This document shows, piece after piece, positions 1-7,537 of a stretch of DNA of 12,066 bases; position 1 is the stretch's first letter, and every line of letters begins with the position of its first letter. A program made the translations under genes and the position numbers. Below the pieces are notes generated by a model, which worked only from the letters and a program-made list of their open reading frames with translations, had not been told where the DNA came from and did not search any database. This stretch comes from an uncultured Muribaculaceae bacterium (GTDB taxonomy: Bacteria; Bacteroidota; Bacteroidia; Bacteroidales; Muribaculaceae). The stretch spans positions 1-12,066 of the forward strand of contig CAJTYD010000081.1 in the NCBI GenBank assembly GCA_910583775.1. The letters are read 5' to 3'.

Positions 1-203
1 CATCGTTTTAGCGGCAGGCTCTGCGAGCTCTAAAAGTCGAAGACGCAATCTCCTCGTCTTAACCATCCCAAAGCGATGCGCCTACAATCTATAATGCTTT
101 GCGGTATAATCCTTTGCGGGCCCTTTTGCCCCTTTGCGGGAGGATTAGATACCGAATATTAGCAATATACATCAAATAGTATTTTTAACGCACCACTAAT
201 GAT
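1..203. repeat. Right half of a dispersed palindromic intergenic element (copy 1)
   Basis: These 203 bases match 7678-7880 without any gap and with six substitutions (positions 56, 107, 125, 156, 157, 178), about 97% identity. The copy ends in the same terminal sequence, AACGCACCACTAATGAT, that closes the complete element at 7290-7880. Only the right half is present because the window begins near the centre of the palindrome. It contains two copies of CCTTTGCGGG (111-120, 131-140) and a related GCTTTGCGGT (96-105). No open reading frame of note lies in it. It is read as one arm of a non-autonomous mobile or structured repeat; its left half should lie just outside the window. Confidence 0.85.
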
Positions 204-441
204 CCCATATTTTTAATGCGGGAAACCGATGCTGAGGAGAATGCAAAAGAAAGAAGGGGCAGATGCAGGGGCGCGAATTCCGGGGATGCAGCGATTACCC
301 GCGTTGCGACGGCACCCGTCCGATCAATCGGGATTATTCCCGATTATTCATGATTAATCCTGATTAATCTCGATTAATCGGGAAATATTAAACTCTGAAA
401 AAAAATAATAAAAGTTTTAGCTTAAAGACTTTAACAAAAAT
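204..441. other. Non-coding upstream region of the lipoprotein operon
   Basis: This stretch separates repeat copy 1 from the first lipoprotein gene. It holds a purine-rich segment (about 235-275), a 10-bp palindrome array (321-380, listed separately) and an A/T-rich leader directly before the ATG at 442, typical of Bacteroidetes translation starts. I found no convincing TAnnTTTG -7 element; TAGCTTAA at 418-425 is the nearest and is a poor match. No RNA gene or small protein gene could be supported. Confidence 0.6.
321..380. repeat. Six-unit 10-bp array with GATTAATC palindromes
   Basis: Six consecutive 10-base units start at 321, 331, 341, 351, 361 and 371. The cores read GATCAATC, GATTATTC, GATTATTC, GATTAATC, GATTAATC, GATTAATC, and the last three are perfect 8-bp palindromes. 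The 10-bp spacing puts successive palindromes on nearly the same face of the helix. Larger inverted repeats also exist: CGGGA/TCCCG (329-333 with 338-342) and CCCGATTA/TAATCGGG (339-346 with 375-382). The array ends about 60 bases before the start codon at 442, so a multi-site operator or a leader RNA structure is plausible. Function is inference. Confidence 0.75.
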
Positions 442-2358
442 ATGAGAAGACTTCAATTAGGACCGACAAGATTTCCATTCGGTTTTCCAGTCATTCTTGC
501 CGCTGTTCTTTCGCTCGCATTCTGTTCATGCGAGAAGGATGGCCCCAACGCAGACAAACCCGTCGATTTCTCGCTCGTGGTGAGAGGATTGGCGTTCGAC
601 AGTCAGAATACCCCCGGATCCGCCGAAAGCATCGGGGAATTCTCTCTTTATCAGTTTAGCGACGGAGTGCTTTACAAACACGCTAACCTGACTCCCGACA
701 AAGACAGCCGCGTCCAGATCTCGGGAGTGGTCAACACGACGCTCTATTGCATCGCAAACGCCTCTTTCGAGGCGCAGGACCTCACGACTCGGGAATCGGA
801 CTTCCGCGAATCGGTAATCGAGAGCCTTCCGGGAGCAAACTCCGCTCCCTATTTTCTCGCGGCGACCGCCGAAATCGACAGCAAGGCCAATTCCGGGAAT
901 AAGGAAATCACCGTCTCGATGAAACACGGCGTGGCGAGAATCGATCTCAACACCGCCGCCGACAGCAAGACGCGAATAACCGAATTCATCATCGAGAACG
1001 CTCCGGCCGCGACTTATCCGTTTATTGAAAACAGCATGCCGGGCGAAGAGACCACGGTATATTCCAAGAAATACGATCCGGCATTCAACGGAGTGGACAA
1101 CGCGGCGTTTTACTTATTCGAGAGCACCGTGCCGGTGATTGCCACCGTGAGGGGTACATACAACGGAATTCCTATCCGCATCCGCACGGAGATTCCGGCA
1201 GTGGAACGCAACAAGATCTACGAACTCGAGATCGTGAATTCCGGAGCGACAGTAACCGGCGAATTCGAGATCAAGGACTGGGAAGAGGGTGAGACCGTGA
1301 CAGGCAAGCCCGATACCGACAGAAAAATATCTGTCAGCGAGAAGCTATCGAAAGTTCCGGAAGGCGTAAAGATCGATCCGGACCACAATATCGTTGAAGT
1401 TCCGGCATCGGGAGTTTCCGACATGACCCTCGCCTTCGTTGCCGATTCCCGCATAGAGATCTCCTCAATCGAAGACAAGCCTGAAAACGTAACGGTCAGC
1501 GGGATGTCGGTCAAAGACACCTCCGATGGCATCGTGTCTTCGTTCAGGGTGAGCGTGCCGGCACAGACCAACGGACGTCTCGGCTACTCCATATTCGTCC
1601 ATCTGCGCAACGCCCTTCTTTCGGGCAGCTACGATTTCTTAGAGATCCGCGTGGCTCCCAGCGAACACCAGATCGAGACCGTCGAGATCGGCGGAAGCGT
1701 CTGGATGGCCTTCAACGCCACAGGGCAGACTCTTGAGGAACAGGTATATACGCTCGACGGGCTGACAGTCGAGGAGATGTATCAGAAAAACTGGATAAAC
1801 ACCGTCGGCGGACTCTTCCAGTTCGGCCGCCGCTTCATGTATATTCCCTGGGTAGGCTATAACCCCTCCAACAACCTCGGCAACCAGACCCAGGACATTC
1901 CCTGGCAGTCGGCGAGCCATATCCCCTGTCCGGAAGGGTATCGCCTACCGACACGCGCCGAGCTCGAATCGATGTTCCCCAAAGGGACCACGATACCCGG
2001 CAAGTATGTGGCCGGCAACGGCGAGCACATCACGGCCACCCTCCATACGGCCGAAGGAACGCTTTCCACGCCGTCGGGAGTGACGGGCACGCAGCGGTAT
2101 GTCAAGTTCACATCCGAAGAGACAGGCCGCTCCCTGTTTATTCCTCTCGCGGGAAGCAAAGGAGACAAAAGCGCCACCAACAACCCGGCGTTCGGTAAAC
2201 GCGCCGTGATCTGGACCGACAGCAACCAGGGCTGCCCCGGCGGCCACGCGCTCACCTACACCATGAAATTCGAGAACGATGAAACGACAGTGATCTCCGA
2301 AGACCGCCTCCAGATGGAAGCATTCGCCTCGGTGCGCTGTGTAAAGATCAGCAAATGA
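442..2358 (+). CDS. Surface lipoprotein, fimbrillin-like N-terminus with C-terminal FISUMP-like domain
   Basis: A 638-residue predicted lipoprotein. Residues 1-30 form a signal peptide ending FCSC, with C30 the likely lipidated cysteine; the following EKD is acidic/charged like Bacteroidetes lipoprotein export signals, so surface exposure is likely. Residues about 40-290 resemble the Mfa/FimB-type fimbrillin fold family: beta-rich, with a closing strand pattern around 258-285 (IYELEIVNSG then FEIKDWEEGE) typical of these proteins. Residues about 415-638 resemble the FISUMP domain (Fibrobacter succinogenes major paralogous domain): GGSVWMAFNATG near 417, PCPEGYRLPTRAE near 495, and the terminal ASVRCVK. 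The start at 442 has an A-rich leader. The stop overlaps the next gene by four bases (ATGA), implying coupled translation. It could be a minor fimbrial or adhesin-type subunit; no major fimbrillin, chaperone or usher-like gene is nearby, so the role is unproven. Confidence 0.72.
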   Translation: MRRLQLGPTRFPFGFPVILAAVLSLAFCSCEKDGPNADKPVDFSLVVRGLAFDSQNTPGSAESIGEFSLYQFSDGVLYKHANLTPDKDSRVQISGVVNTTLYCIANASFEAQDLTTRESDFRESVIESLPGANSAPYFLAATAEIDSKANSGNKEITVSMKHGVARIDLNTAADSKTRITEFIIENAPAATYPFIENSMPGEETTVYSKKYDPAFNGVDNAAFYLFESTVPVIATVRGTYNGIPIRIRTEIPAVERNKIYELEIVNSGATVTGEFEIKDWEEGETVTGKPDTDRKISVSEKLSKVPEGVKIDPDHNIVEVPASGVSDMTLAFVADSRIEISSIEDKPENVTVSGMSVKDTSDGIVSSFRVSVPAQTNGRLGYSIFVHLRNALLSGSYDFLEIRVAPSEHQIETVEIGGSVWMAFNATGQTLEEQVYTLDGLTVEEMYQKNWINTVGGLFQFGRRFMYIPWVGYNPSNNLGNQTQDIPWQSASHIPCPEGYRLPTRAELESMFPKGTTIPGKYVAGNGEHITATLHTAEGTLSTPSGVTGTQRYVKFTSEETGRSLFIPLAGSKGDKSATNNPAFGKRAVIWTDSNQGCPGGHALTYTMKFENDETTVISEDRLQMEAFASVRCVKISK

Positions 2359-4193
2359 TGGGAAGCAATATGATCCACAAGACAACCCTCCCCTTTGTCC
2401 TGACGCTTTCGTTCCTCCTTTCGACAATGCTTCTTGCCGGATGCGAGGCGGAAACGGAGCCGGGCCTCGATTCTGACAAAGGCCAGGCAACCTTTCTGAT
2501 AGGTCTGGAAGGAAACCTGAGCGCCGTGGTCAACACCAGGGGCGACGAAGACACTCCTCGCCTTAAGGAGCTCCGTTACGTGATCTCGGATAACAAAGGG
2601 AACATCCTGAATCCGCACTATATGCATCTTGAAGACGATCTCTCCAGGCTCACGATCGAAGGGCTACGCTACGGCGAATACACCATCGCCTTCCTCGGTA
2701 TAGAGGGAGACCCGCAGAATACCGAAATAGACAATCCCGCCGCAACCGGCTCCGACTGGCTGAAAAGCAGTCTCTCCGACAAGCCGGCCGACGGAGCGTT
2801 CTATTACGGCAAGGTCAGCTTTACCGTCGAAAAGAGCCAGGATCCGGTTATGCGCCGCATTGTTCTAAAGCCCTGCGTCGGCAAGATTGATGTCGACATA
2901 AAGATGCCGTCGGAATATATGGGGAGATATGTCGAGTCGGTCAGCATAACGTTCGACGACAGGGACGCCCTGCCCTCGGCCCTGTCGGTTGATGGAGAAT
3001 ACGGCGGCAGCGGAGGCATCGACTCCTACGACATAAGCAAACCGCTGTCGTTCTTCTCGTTTCCCTCTGAGAAGAGTCTGTCGGGATATGTAGAGATAAA
3101 ATCCTCGCGAAGCAACGGCGATTCATTCAGCTACCGCTACCGGTTCGGCGGCTGCCGGATAGAGGCCGGAAAGATAACGCACATCAGCGTCGGTTACAGG
3201 CATCCCGAAAGCGACGAGGGTCTGATCTATCTCAGGGAGAAAGATCTGCCGGCTTTCGGGACCGACACGATGTTCATGGCCGACGAGCCGCGCGAAGTCT
3301 TCTACAACGCCTCGCAAAGGTCGTTCTACGCCGACGAGCCTCTGCAAGTAAGGCTCACCGACGACCGCTGTCTCGGAATAAAGTTTTACGCTCCGGCCAC
3401 GCTGAAGAATGTCAAGGTGATGTGCCGTTTCAACAAAGTTAGCCATGAATTTGTGGAACTCGCGCATTTCGAGACCATCTATCCCTTTATGGAGGGGAGC
3501 TTCCCGATTCCGGTGATAGAGCGAGAGGCTACTTTCGCCACTGCAACGGGGCGCCGACTCCGGATACCCGCTCAGAAGGATCTGACAGCCAACGACGTCA
3601 CGTTCATGATATCGACCGACGATCCGTTCATGAAGAAAATAGAGGCCATCGACAGCCATTGGTTCATACGCTTCTCCCCCTACGGTGCCGACAGCGGCCA
3701 CGCCTACTGGCGACACATGACCCCTCTCCTCTGCCGCCACGGGGTTGCGCTCGCGCTCAACATGGCCTTCATGTTCTCCTCCCCCGAATTCAGCGAGGCG
3801 CTCGACAAATACGACGGCATCCTGCTCGACAACTCCGGCAAAGCCATCGAACTCAACAGCCTGCGCACAAGGATACGCAATCACGGCGGTCTGGTGCTCG
3901 GCAGAGTGGTGGGCGTCGGAGGGCTCGGAGGCGGAAACACCTACGGACTGGCCGACTACTGCTATACCGGAGTCTATTTCGACTCCACCGCGCCGGGAAG
4001 CAATCCCCATAACTACGCACGAATGGCGATGTTTCATGAATACGGCCATTGCCTGGGATACAGCCACAGCAGCAACATGACCTATGGCGACAAATGGACC
4101 GTATTGTGTGCAAACGTTTTCGTCAGCATGGGCAGCCAGGGGAAACTTCCCGTCAACTCGCGCCTCGAGGTCGAGTCGCTCCCCATGCGGTGA
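2355..4193 (+). CDS. Lipoprotein with fimbrillin-like N-terminus and metzincin-type zinc protease site
   Basis: Up to 612 residues; starts at 2355, 2358 or 2370 are all possible, and the ATG at 2370 gives the most compact signal peptide. The lipobox is LLAGC with C30 (numbered from 2355), followed by EAETE, an acidic stretch suited to surface export. Residues about 40-290 look like a FimB/Mfa2-type beta-sandwich region. Near the C-terminus, H561-E-Y-G-H565-C-L-G-Y-S-H571 matches the metzincin consensus HExxHxxGxxH: three zinc-binding histidines and catalytic E562. M575 (NMTYG) or M592 (VSMGSQG) could be the Met-turn; only 41 residues follow H571, so the catalytic domain lies at the extreme C-terminus. 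The gene overlaps its upstream neighbour by ATGA. Expected role is a cell-surface zinc endopeptidase, but the substrate is unknown and the family cannot be named from sequence alone. Confidence 0.75.
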   Translation: MMGSNMIHKTTLPFVLTLSFLLSTMLLAGCEAETEPGLDSDKGQATFLIGLEGNLSAVVNTRGDEDTPRLKELRYVISDNKGNILNPHYMHLEDDLSRLTIEGLRYGEYTIAFLGIEGDPQNTEIDNPAATGSDWLKSSLSDKPADGAFYYGKVSFTVEKSQDPVMRRIVLKPCVGKIDVDIKMPSEYMGRYVESVSITFDDRDALPSALSVDGEYGGSGGIDSYDISKPLSFFSFPSEKSLSGYVEIKSSRSNGDSFSYRYRFGGCRIEAGKITHISVGYRHPESDEGLIYLREKDLPAFGTDTMFMADEPREVFYNASQRSFYADEPLQVRLTDDRCLGIKFYAPATLKNVKVMCRFNKVSHEFVELAHFETIYPFMEGSFPIPVIEREATFATATGRRLRIPAQKDLTANDVTFMISTDDPFMKKIEAIDSHWFIRFSPYGADSGHAYWRHMTPLLCRHGVALALNMAFMFSSPEFSEALDKYDGILLDNSGKAIELNSLRTRIRNHGGLVLGRVVGVGGLGGGNTYGLADYCYTGVYFDSTAPGSNPHNYARMAMFHEYGHCLGYSHSSNMTYGDKWTVLCANVFVSMGSQGKLPVNSRLEVESLPMR

Positions 4194-4239
4194 ATGTAGT
4201 CCCGGTGACAGCCCCGGTGACGCCAAACAATGTTAAATA

Positions 4240-4271
4240 TTTGTCAGATTGTCTGAGATTGTCTAAATTTG
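4240..4271 (+). promoter_or_regulatory. Bacteroidetes-type promoter for lptD
   Basis: TTTG at 4240-4243 (-33), a 20-base spacer, and TAAATTTG at 4264-4271 (-7, perfect TAnnTTTG) match the primary sigma factor consensus of Bacteroidetes. The start of transcription should fall near 4278. The spacer itself is largely a tandem 10-mer, AGATTGTCTG then AGATTGTCTA (4246-4265), which could be a regulator site. The promoter lies between the metzincin lipoprotein stop (4193) and lptD, so lptD is probably transcribed independently. Confidence 0.75.
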
Positions 4272-4277
4272 CATCCT

Positions 4278-4323
4278 GATATCCCCGCGGATATCGGAAA
4301 ACACTGTGTGGGGAACCATTCCC
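4278..4323 (+). promoter_or_regulatory. Structured 5' leader of lptD with two hairpins
   Basis: Two inverted repeats sit in the predicted leader. The first is GATATCC (4278-4284), loop CCGC, GGATATC (4289-4295), a perfect 7-bp stem at the expected transcript 5' end. The second is GGGAA (4311-4315), loop CCA, TTCCC (4319-4323). The first could be a 5' stabilising hairpin or, as DNA, a palindromic operator at the start site. A link to lptD control is inference. Confidence 0.5.
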
Positions 4324-4355
4324 GCGCCATTGTCTAACGAACTCAGCAGCCATCA

Positions 4356-7226
4356 TTGAGGCGGTTATTACTATATATACTGGCTTTTACTATCCTGGGG
4401 ATCGCCTATTCGCAGAAGAATAATTCCTCGAATCCCAAAAAGGGCGATATAGGATCAGCCGACACTATCTCTAAAGTGTCGCCGACCGGCGTGCGCGATT
4501 CCCTCACCCTAAGGCAACGGATGCTGAATCTCGATTCCATTCCCCTTTTTCCCGACTCGATTCCGCAGGGAGCCGATTCCACGACCGCGCTGCCCGACCG
4601 GAGCGACCGCCGGGGATTCGGTCCGGATTCCATCGATTCGCTCGGCGAGCGCAAGCCGATGACGCGCATCATCCATGAAAAGGTAGACCTCAGCAGCCCC
4701 GTGACATTCTCCGCCGAAGACTCCCTGCTGATGCTCGGCCAGCAGAACGCCTATCTCTATGGCAACAGCAACGTGGAATACGGCGAGTTCAAGCTCAATT
4801 CCGCAGAGATCCGCATGGAGCTCGACAGCAACACGGTGCACGCCAACGGAGTCGTCGACTCCGTCGGGGAGCTGACGGGAAATCCTGTGTTTCAGCAGGG
4901 AAGCGACGAATACGAGTCGAAACAGATGAGCTATAACTTCAAGACACAGCGAGGCTATCTTACCGACATCATCACCGAGCAGGGCGAAGGCTTCCTCACC
5001 GGAGGGAAAGCGAAAAAGATGGAAGACGGCAGTTTCTTTGCCGAAAACGGCCGCTACACCACCTGCGAGGACCATGAGCATCCCCACTTCTATTTCCAGC
5101 TCACCCGCGCCAAAGTGCGTCCGGGCAAGGACGTTGTGACAGGCCCGGGATATATGGTGCTCGCCGACGTGCCTCTTCCGCTCGCCCTCCCCTTCGGCTA
5201 TTTCCCCTTCTCCGACAAATACTCGAGCGGCATCATCTTCCCTTCGGTTGGCGATGACTATAACCGCGGCTTCTACCTCCGCGACGGCGGGTATTATTTC
5301 GCGATCAACGACAACATCGACCTCGCGCTTCGAGGCGAGATATACACCAAGGGGTCATGGGGCGTCAGCGCCCACTCCTCCTATGTGAAACGTTACAAAT
5401 TCCGCGGATCGTTCGACGTCTCTTTCCTCACCACCGTCTACGGCGACAAAGGCTCGCCCGACTATCAGAAGATGAAGAACTTCCAGGTTGTCTGGAGCCA
5501 TCAGCAGGACGCAAAGGCAAATCCCAACCTGACGTTTTCGGCTTCGGTTAACTTCGCCACGTCGGGCTATACCCGCAACGACCTCAACTCCTATTACAGC
5601 AGCGCCTTCACCGAAAACACCAAGTCATCCACAATCAACGCCACCTACCGCATACCGAACTCGAAATGGAGCTTCTCGGCGACCGCCAATATCTCGCAGC
5701 GCAGTCAGGACTCCACGCTCTCCGTCTCGTTTCCCAACCTGAACGTGACCATGAGCCAGCTCGCGCCCTTCAAACGCAAGAAATCGGTAGGCGGCGAAAA
5801 ATGGTATGAAAAGATAAAGCTCTCCTACTCGGGACAGTTCCAGAACTCCCTCACCTCCTCGCAGAGCACGTTCTTCAAGAAAAACCTGATAAAAGACTGG
5901 CGCAACGGAATGCGCCACTCCGTCCCCGTGAGCGCGACCTTCTCGCTCTTCAGCTATATCAACGTCTCGCCGTCGATCCAGCTCAACGACCGCATGTATA
6001 CCAGCAAGATCCGCCGCCAGTGGGACACGCAGGCATCGCGCGAGGTGCAGGACACCACCTATGGCTTCTACAACATCTTCGACTTCAACATGTCGATGGC
6101 CTTCGACACCAAGGTCTACGGCTTCTACAAGCCGATGAAATTCCTCGGCGACAAGGTGCAGATGATCCGCCACGTGCTCACCCCGACGGTATCGTTCAAC
6201 TGGAATCCCGACTTCGGGAACCCGATGTGGGGAGCATACAACTACTATGTCTACACCGACCAGGCCGGCAACAACCGACGCGTCGACTACTCGTATTTCT
6301 CCCACGGAATCTTCGGAGTGCCGGGGCGAGGCAAAAGCGGCGCGATTTCGGTAAACCTCGCCAACAACCTGGAGATGAAGGTCAAGGACGAGAACGACTC
6401 AACCGGCTACCGCAAGATATCTCTCATCGAGAACCTCTCGCTCAGCCAGAGCTACAACTTCGCCGCCGACTCTCTGAGGCTCAGTCCGCTGCAGGCTAAC
6501 ATCATGATCCGCCTGGTGAAGAACTTCAACCTTAACCTCAACACCACCTGGGACCCCTACGTCTACAAACTCGACGCCAACGGTTCGCCGCGTCAGGTGA
6601 ACCGCTACAGATGGCAGGAGGGAAAAGGTCTTCTGAAGCTCGCCTCGACAGGAACCTCTTTCTCCTATACCTTCAACAACGACACCTTCAGACGCAAGAA
6701 GAAGGACGATCAGAACGAACCCGGCAACGAGGGGGAAGACGAGGATGGATTCGACGGAAACGGACAGCCCAACGAAGACGACAGTTTCTCCAACCGCGCC
6801 GAAGCGCGCCGAAACAAGAACAAGAAGAAAGAGGAAGACAACAGCGACTCCGACGGTTATGCCAAATGGGAATTCCCCTGGAGCGTTTCGGTGAACTACT
6901 CGGTAAGCTACGGATACGGGGAGTTTGACAAGGAAAAGATGGACTACAAGGGCCGCTGGAACCAGAACCTCTCGATCAACGGCAATTTCCGGCCGACCAA
7001 GAACTGGAACTTCTCCTTCTCCACCTCCTACGACTTCAACGCCCACAAGATCGCCTACATGAACTGTTCGGTGTCGCGCGATCTGCACTGCTTTACCATG
7101 TCGGCGTCATTCGTGCCGTTCGGGCCTTACAAGTCATACAATTTCCATATCGCCGTCAAGGCCTCGATGCTCAAGGACCTCAAATACGACAAACGCTCGC
7201 AGCGCAACAACATCCGCTGGTATTAA
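4356..7226 (+). CDS. lptD: LPS-assembly outer membrane protein LptD (OstA family)
   Basis: A 956-residue protein that inserts lipopolysaccharide into the outer leaflet of the outer membrane, as the barrel partner of LptE. Residues 1-20 (M)RRLLLYILAFTILGIAYSQ are a signal peptide. Residues about 105-235 form the OstA-like jelly roll, with repeated YEGEFKLNSAEI/YESKQMSYNF-type strands, followed by the family-typical YTTCEDHEHPHFYFQ segment near 235. The rest is a large beta barrel rich in alternating aromatic strands, ending in WY, a terminal aromatic usual for outer membrane proteins. The start is TTG at 4356: an in-frame stop lies at 4335, no ATG precedes the signal peptide, and the next methionine would remove it. 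A highly charged K/E/D/N-rich insertion (about residues 778-835) interrupts the barrel, probably as a loop. It is likely expressed from the promoter at 4240-4271. Confidence 0.9.
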   Translation: MRRLLLYILAFTILGIAYSQKNNSSNPKKGDIGSADTISKVSPTGVRDSLTLRQRMLNLDSIPLFPDSIPQGADSTTALPDRSDRRGFGPDSIDSLGERKPMTRIIHEKVDLSSPVTFSAEDSLLMLGQQNAYLYGNSNVEYGEFKLNSAEIRMELDSNTVHANGVVDSVGELTGNPVFQQGSDEYESKQMSYNFKTQRGYLTDIITEQGEGFLTGGKAKKMEDGSFFAENGRYTTCEDHEHPHFYFQLTRAKVRPGKDVVTGPGYMVLADVPLPLALPFGYFPFSDKYSSGIIFPSVGDDYNRGFYLRDGGYYFAINDNIDLALRGEIYTKGSWGVSAHSSYVKRYKFRGSFDVSFLTTVYGDKGSPDYQKMKNFQVVWSHQQDAKANPNLTFSASVNFATSGYTRNDLNSYYSSAFTENTKSSTINATYRIPNSKWSFSATANISQRSQDSTLSVSFPNLNVTMSQLAPFKRKKSVGGEKWYEKIKLSYSGQFQNSLTSSQSTFFKKNLIKDWRNGMRHSVPVSATFSLFSYINVSPSIQLNDRMYTSKIRRQWDTQASREVQDTTYGFYNIFDFNMSMAFDTKVYGFYKPMKFLGDKVQMIRHVLTPTVSFNWNPDFGNPMWGAYNYYVYTDQAGNNRRVDYSYFSHGIFGVPGRGKSGAISVNLANNLEMKVKDENDSTGYRKISLIENLSLSQSYNFAADSLRLSPLQANIMIRLVKNFNLNLNTTWDPYVYKLDANGSPRQVNRYRWQEGKGLLKLASTGTSFSYTFNNDTFRRKKKDDQNEPGNEGEDEDGFDGNGQPNEDDSFSNRAEARRNKNKKKEEDNSDSDGYAKWEFPWSVSVNYSVSYGYGEFDKEKMDYKGRWNQNLSINGNFRPTKNWNFSFSTSYDFNAHKIAYMNCSVSRDLHCFTMSASFVPFGPYKSYNFHIAVKASMLKDLKYDKRSQRNNIRWY

Positions 7227-7289
7227 ATAATTTTGAATGTTGAATTTTGAATTTTGAATTGGCTGGCGCGAGGTAGTTTTTAATGTTGA
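7227..7289. repeat. A/T-rich TTGAATT repeat tract after lptD
   Basis: Directly after the lptD stop the sequence runs through imperfect repeats of TTGAAT(G/T)T (about 7231-7260). A similar run, TTGAATGTTGAGTTTTGAAT, occurs just beyond the mobile element (from 7882). No clear GC-stem terminator was found. GTTGA at 7285-7289 recurs at 7881-7885 and may be a target-site duplication of the element between them, though the tract is rich in this motif and chance is possible. Confidence 0.55.
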
Positions 7290-7320
7290 ATCATAAGTGG
7301 TGCGTTTAGTTTAAAGTCTA

Positions 7321-7503
7321 AGAAACTGTTTAAATTTATTTTCAAAGGATTTTGAGAAGATTTATGAGATGTTTTAGCAAGTTGAGAAAGGAGAAACCTT
7401 TCGGTTTCGACTGCCGAAACTTGGCGGAAACAGCCAAAAAGATTTTAAAAGCCTTGAAAGAAATACTATAATAGATTTTTCCAAAGAAAATTAAACAGTT
7501 TCT
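7321..7503. mobile_element. 183-bp inverted-repeat element nested in the palindrome's left arm
   Basis: AGAAACTGTTTAA at 7321-7333 is perfectly inverted at 7491-7503. The interior carries hairpins such as GAAACC (7393-7398), TTTC, GGTTTC (7403-7408), and no coding potential. TAA occurs immediately outside GAAACTG/CAGTTTC on both sides, a possible 3-bp target duplication. Excising it restores symmetry to the surrounding palindrome, which supports a later insertion. A related end occurs at 11976. Confidence 0.7.
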
Positions 7504-7537
7504 AATAATTATCTTTAATACTCAGAGGCAGGACCAT

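Noticed and set aside
321..380. A CRISPR array
   Set aside because: The units are only 10 bp, contiguous, with no spacers and no cas genes.
3123..4226. A 367-codon open frame on the minus strand opposite the metzincin lipoprotein gene
   Set aside because: It lies wholly antisense to a gene with a clear signal peptide and zinc motif, has no recognisable domain, and arises from the GC-rich codon pattern of the + strand gene.
5625..6305. Long minus-strand open frames across lptD (also 4509-5087 and 6399-7088)
   Set aside because: They are antisense to a well-supported lptD; their valine/glutamate/arginine-rich translations look like reverse-strand shadows.
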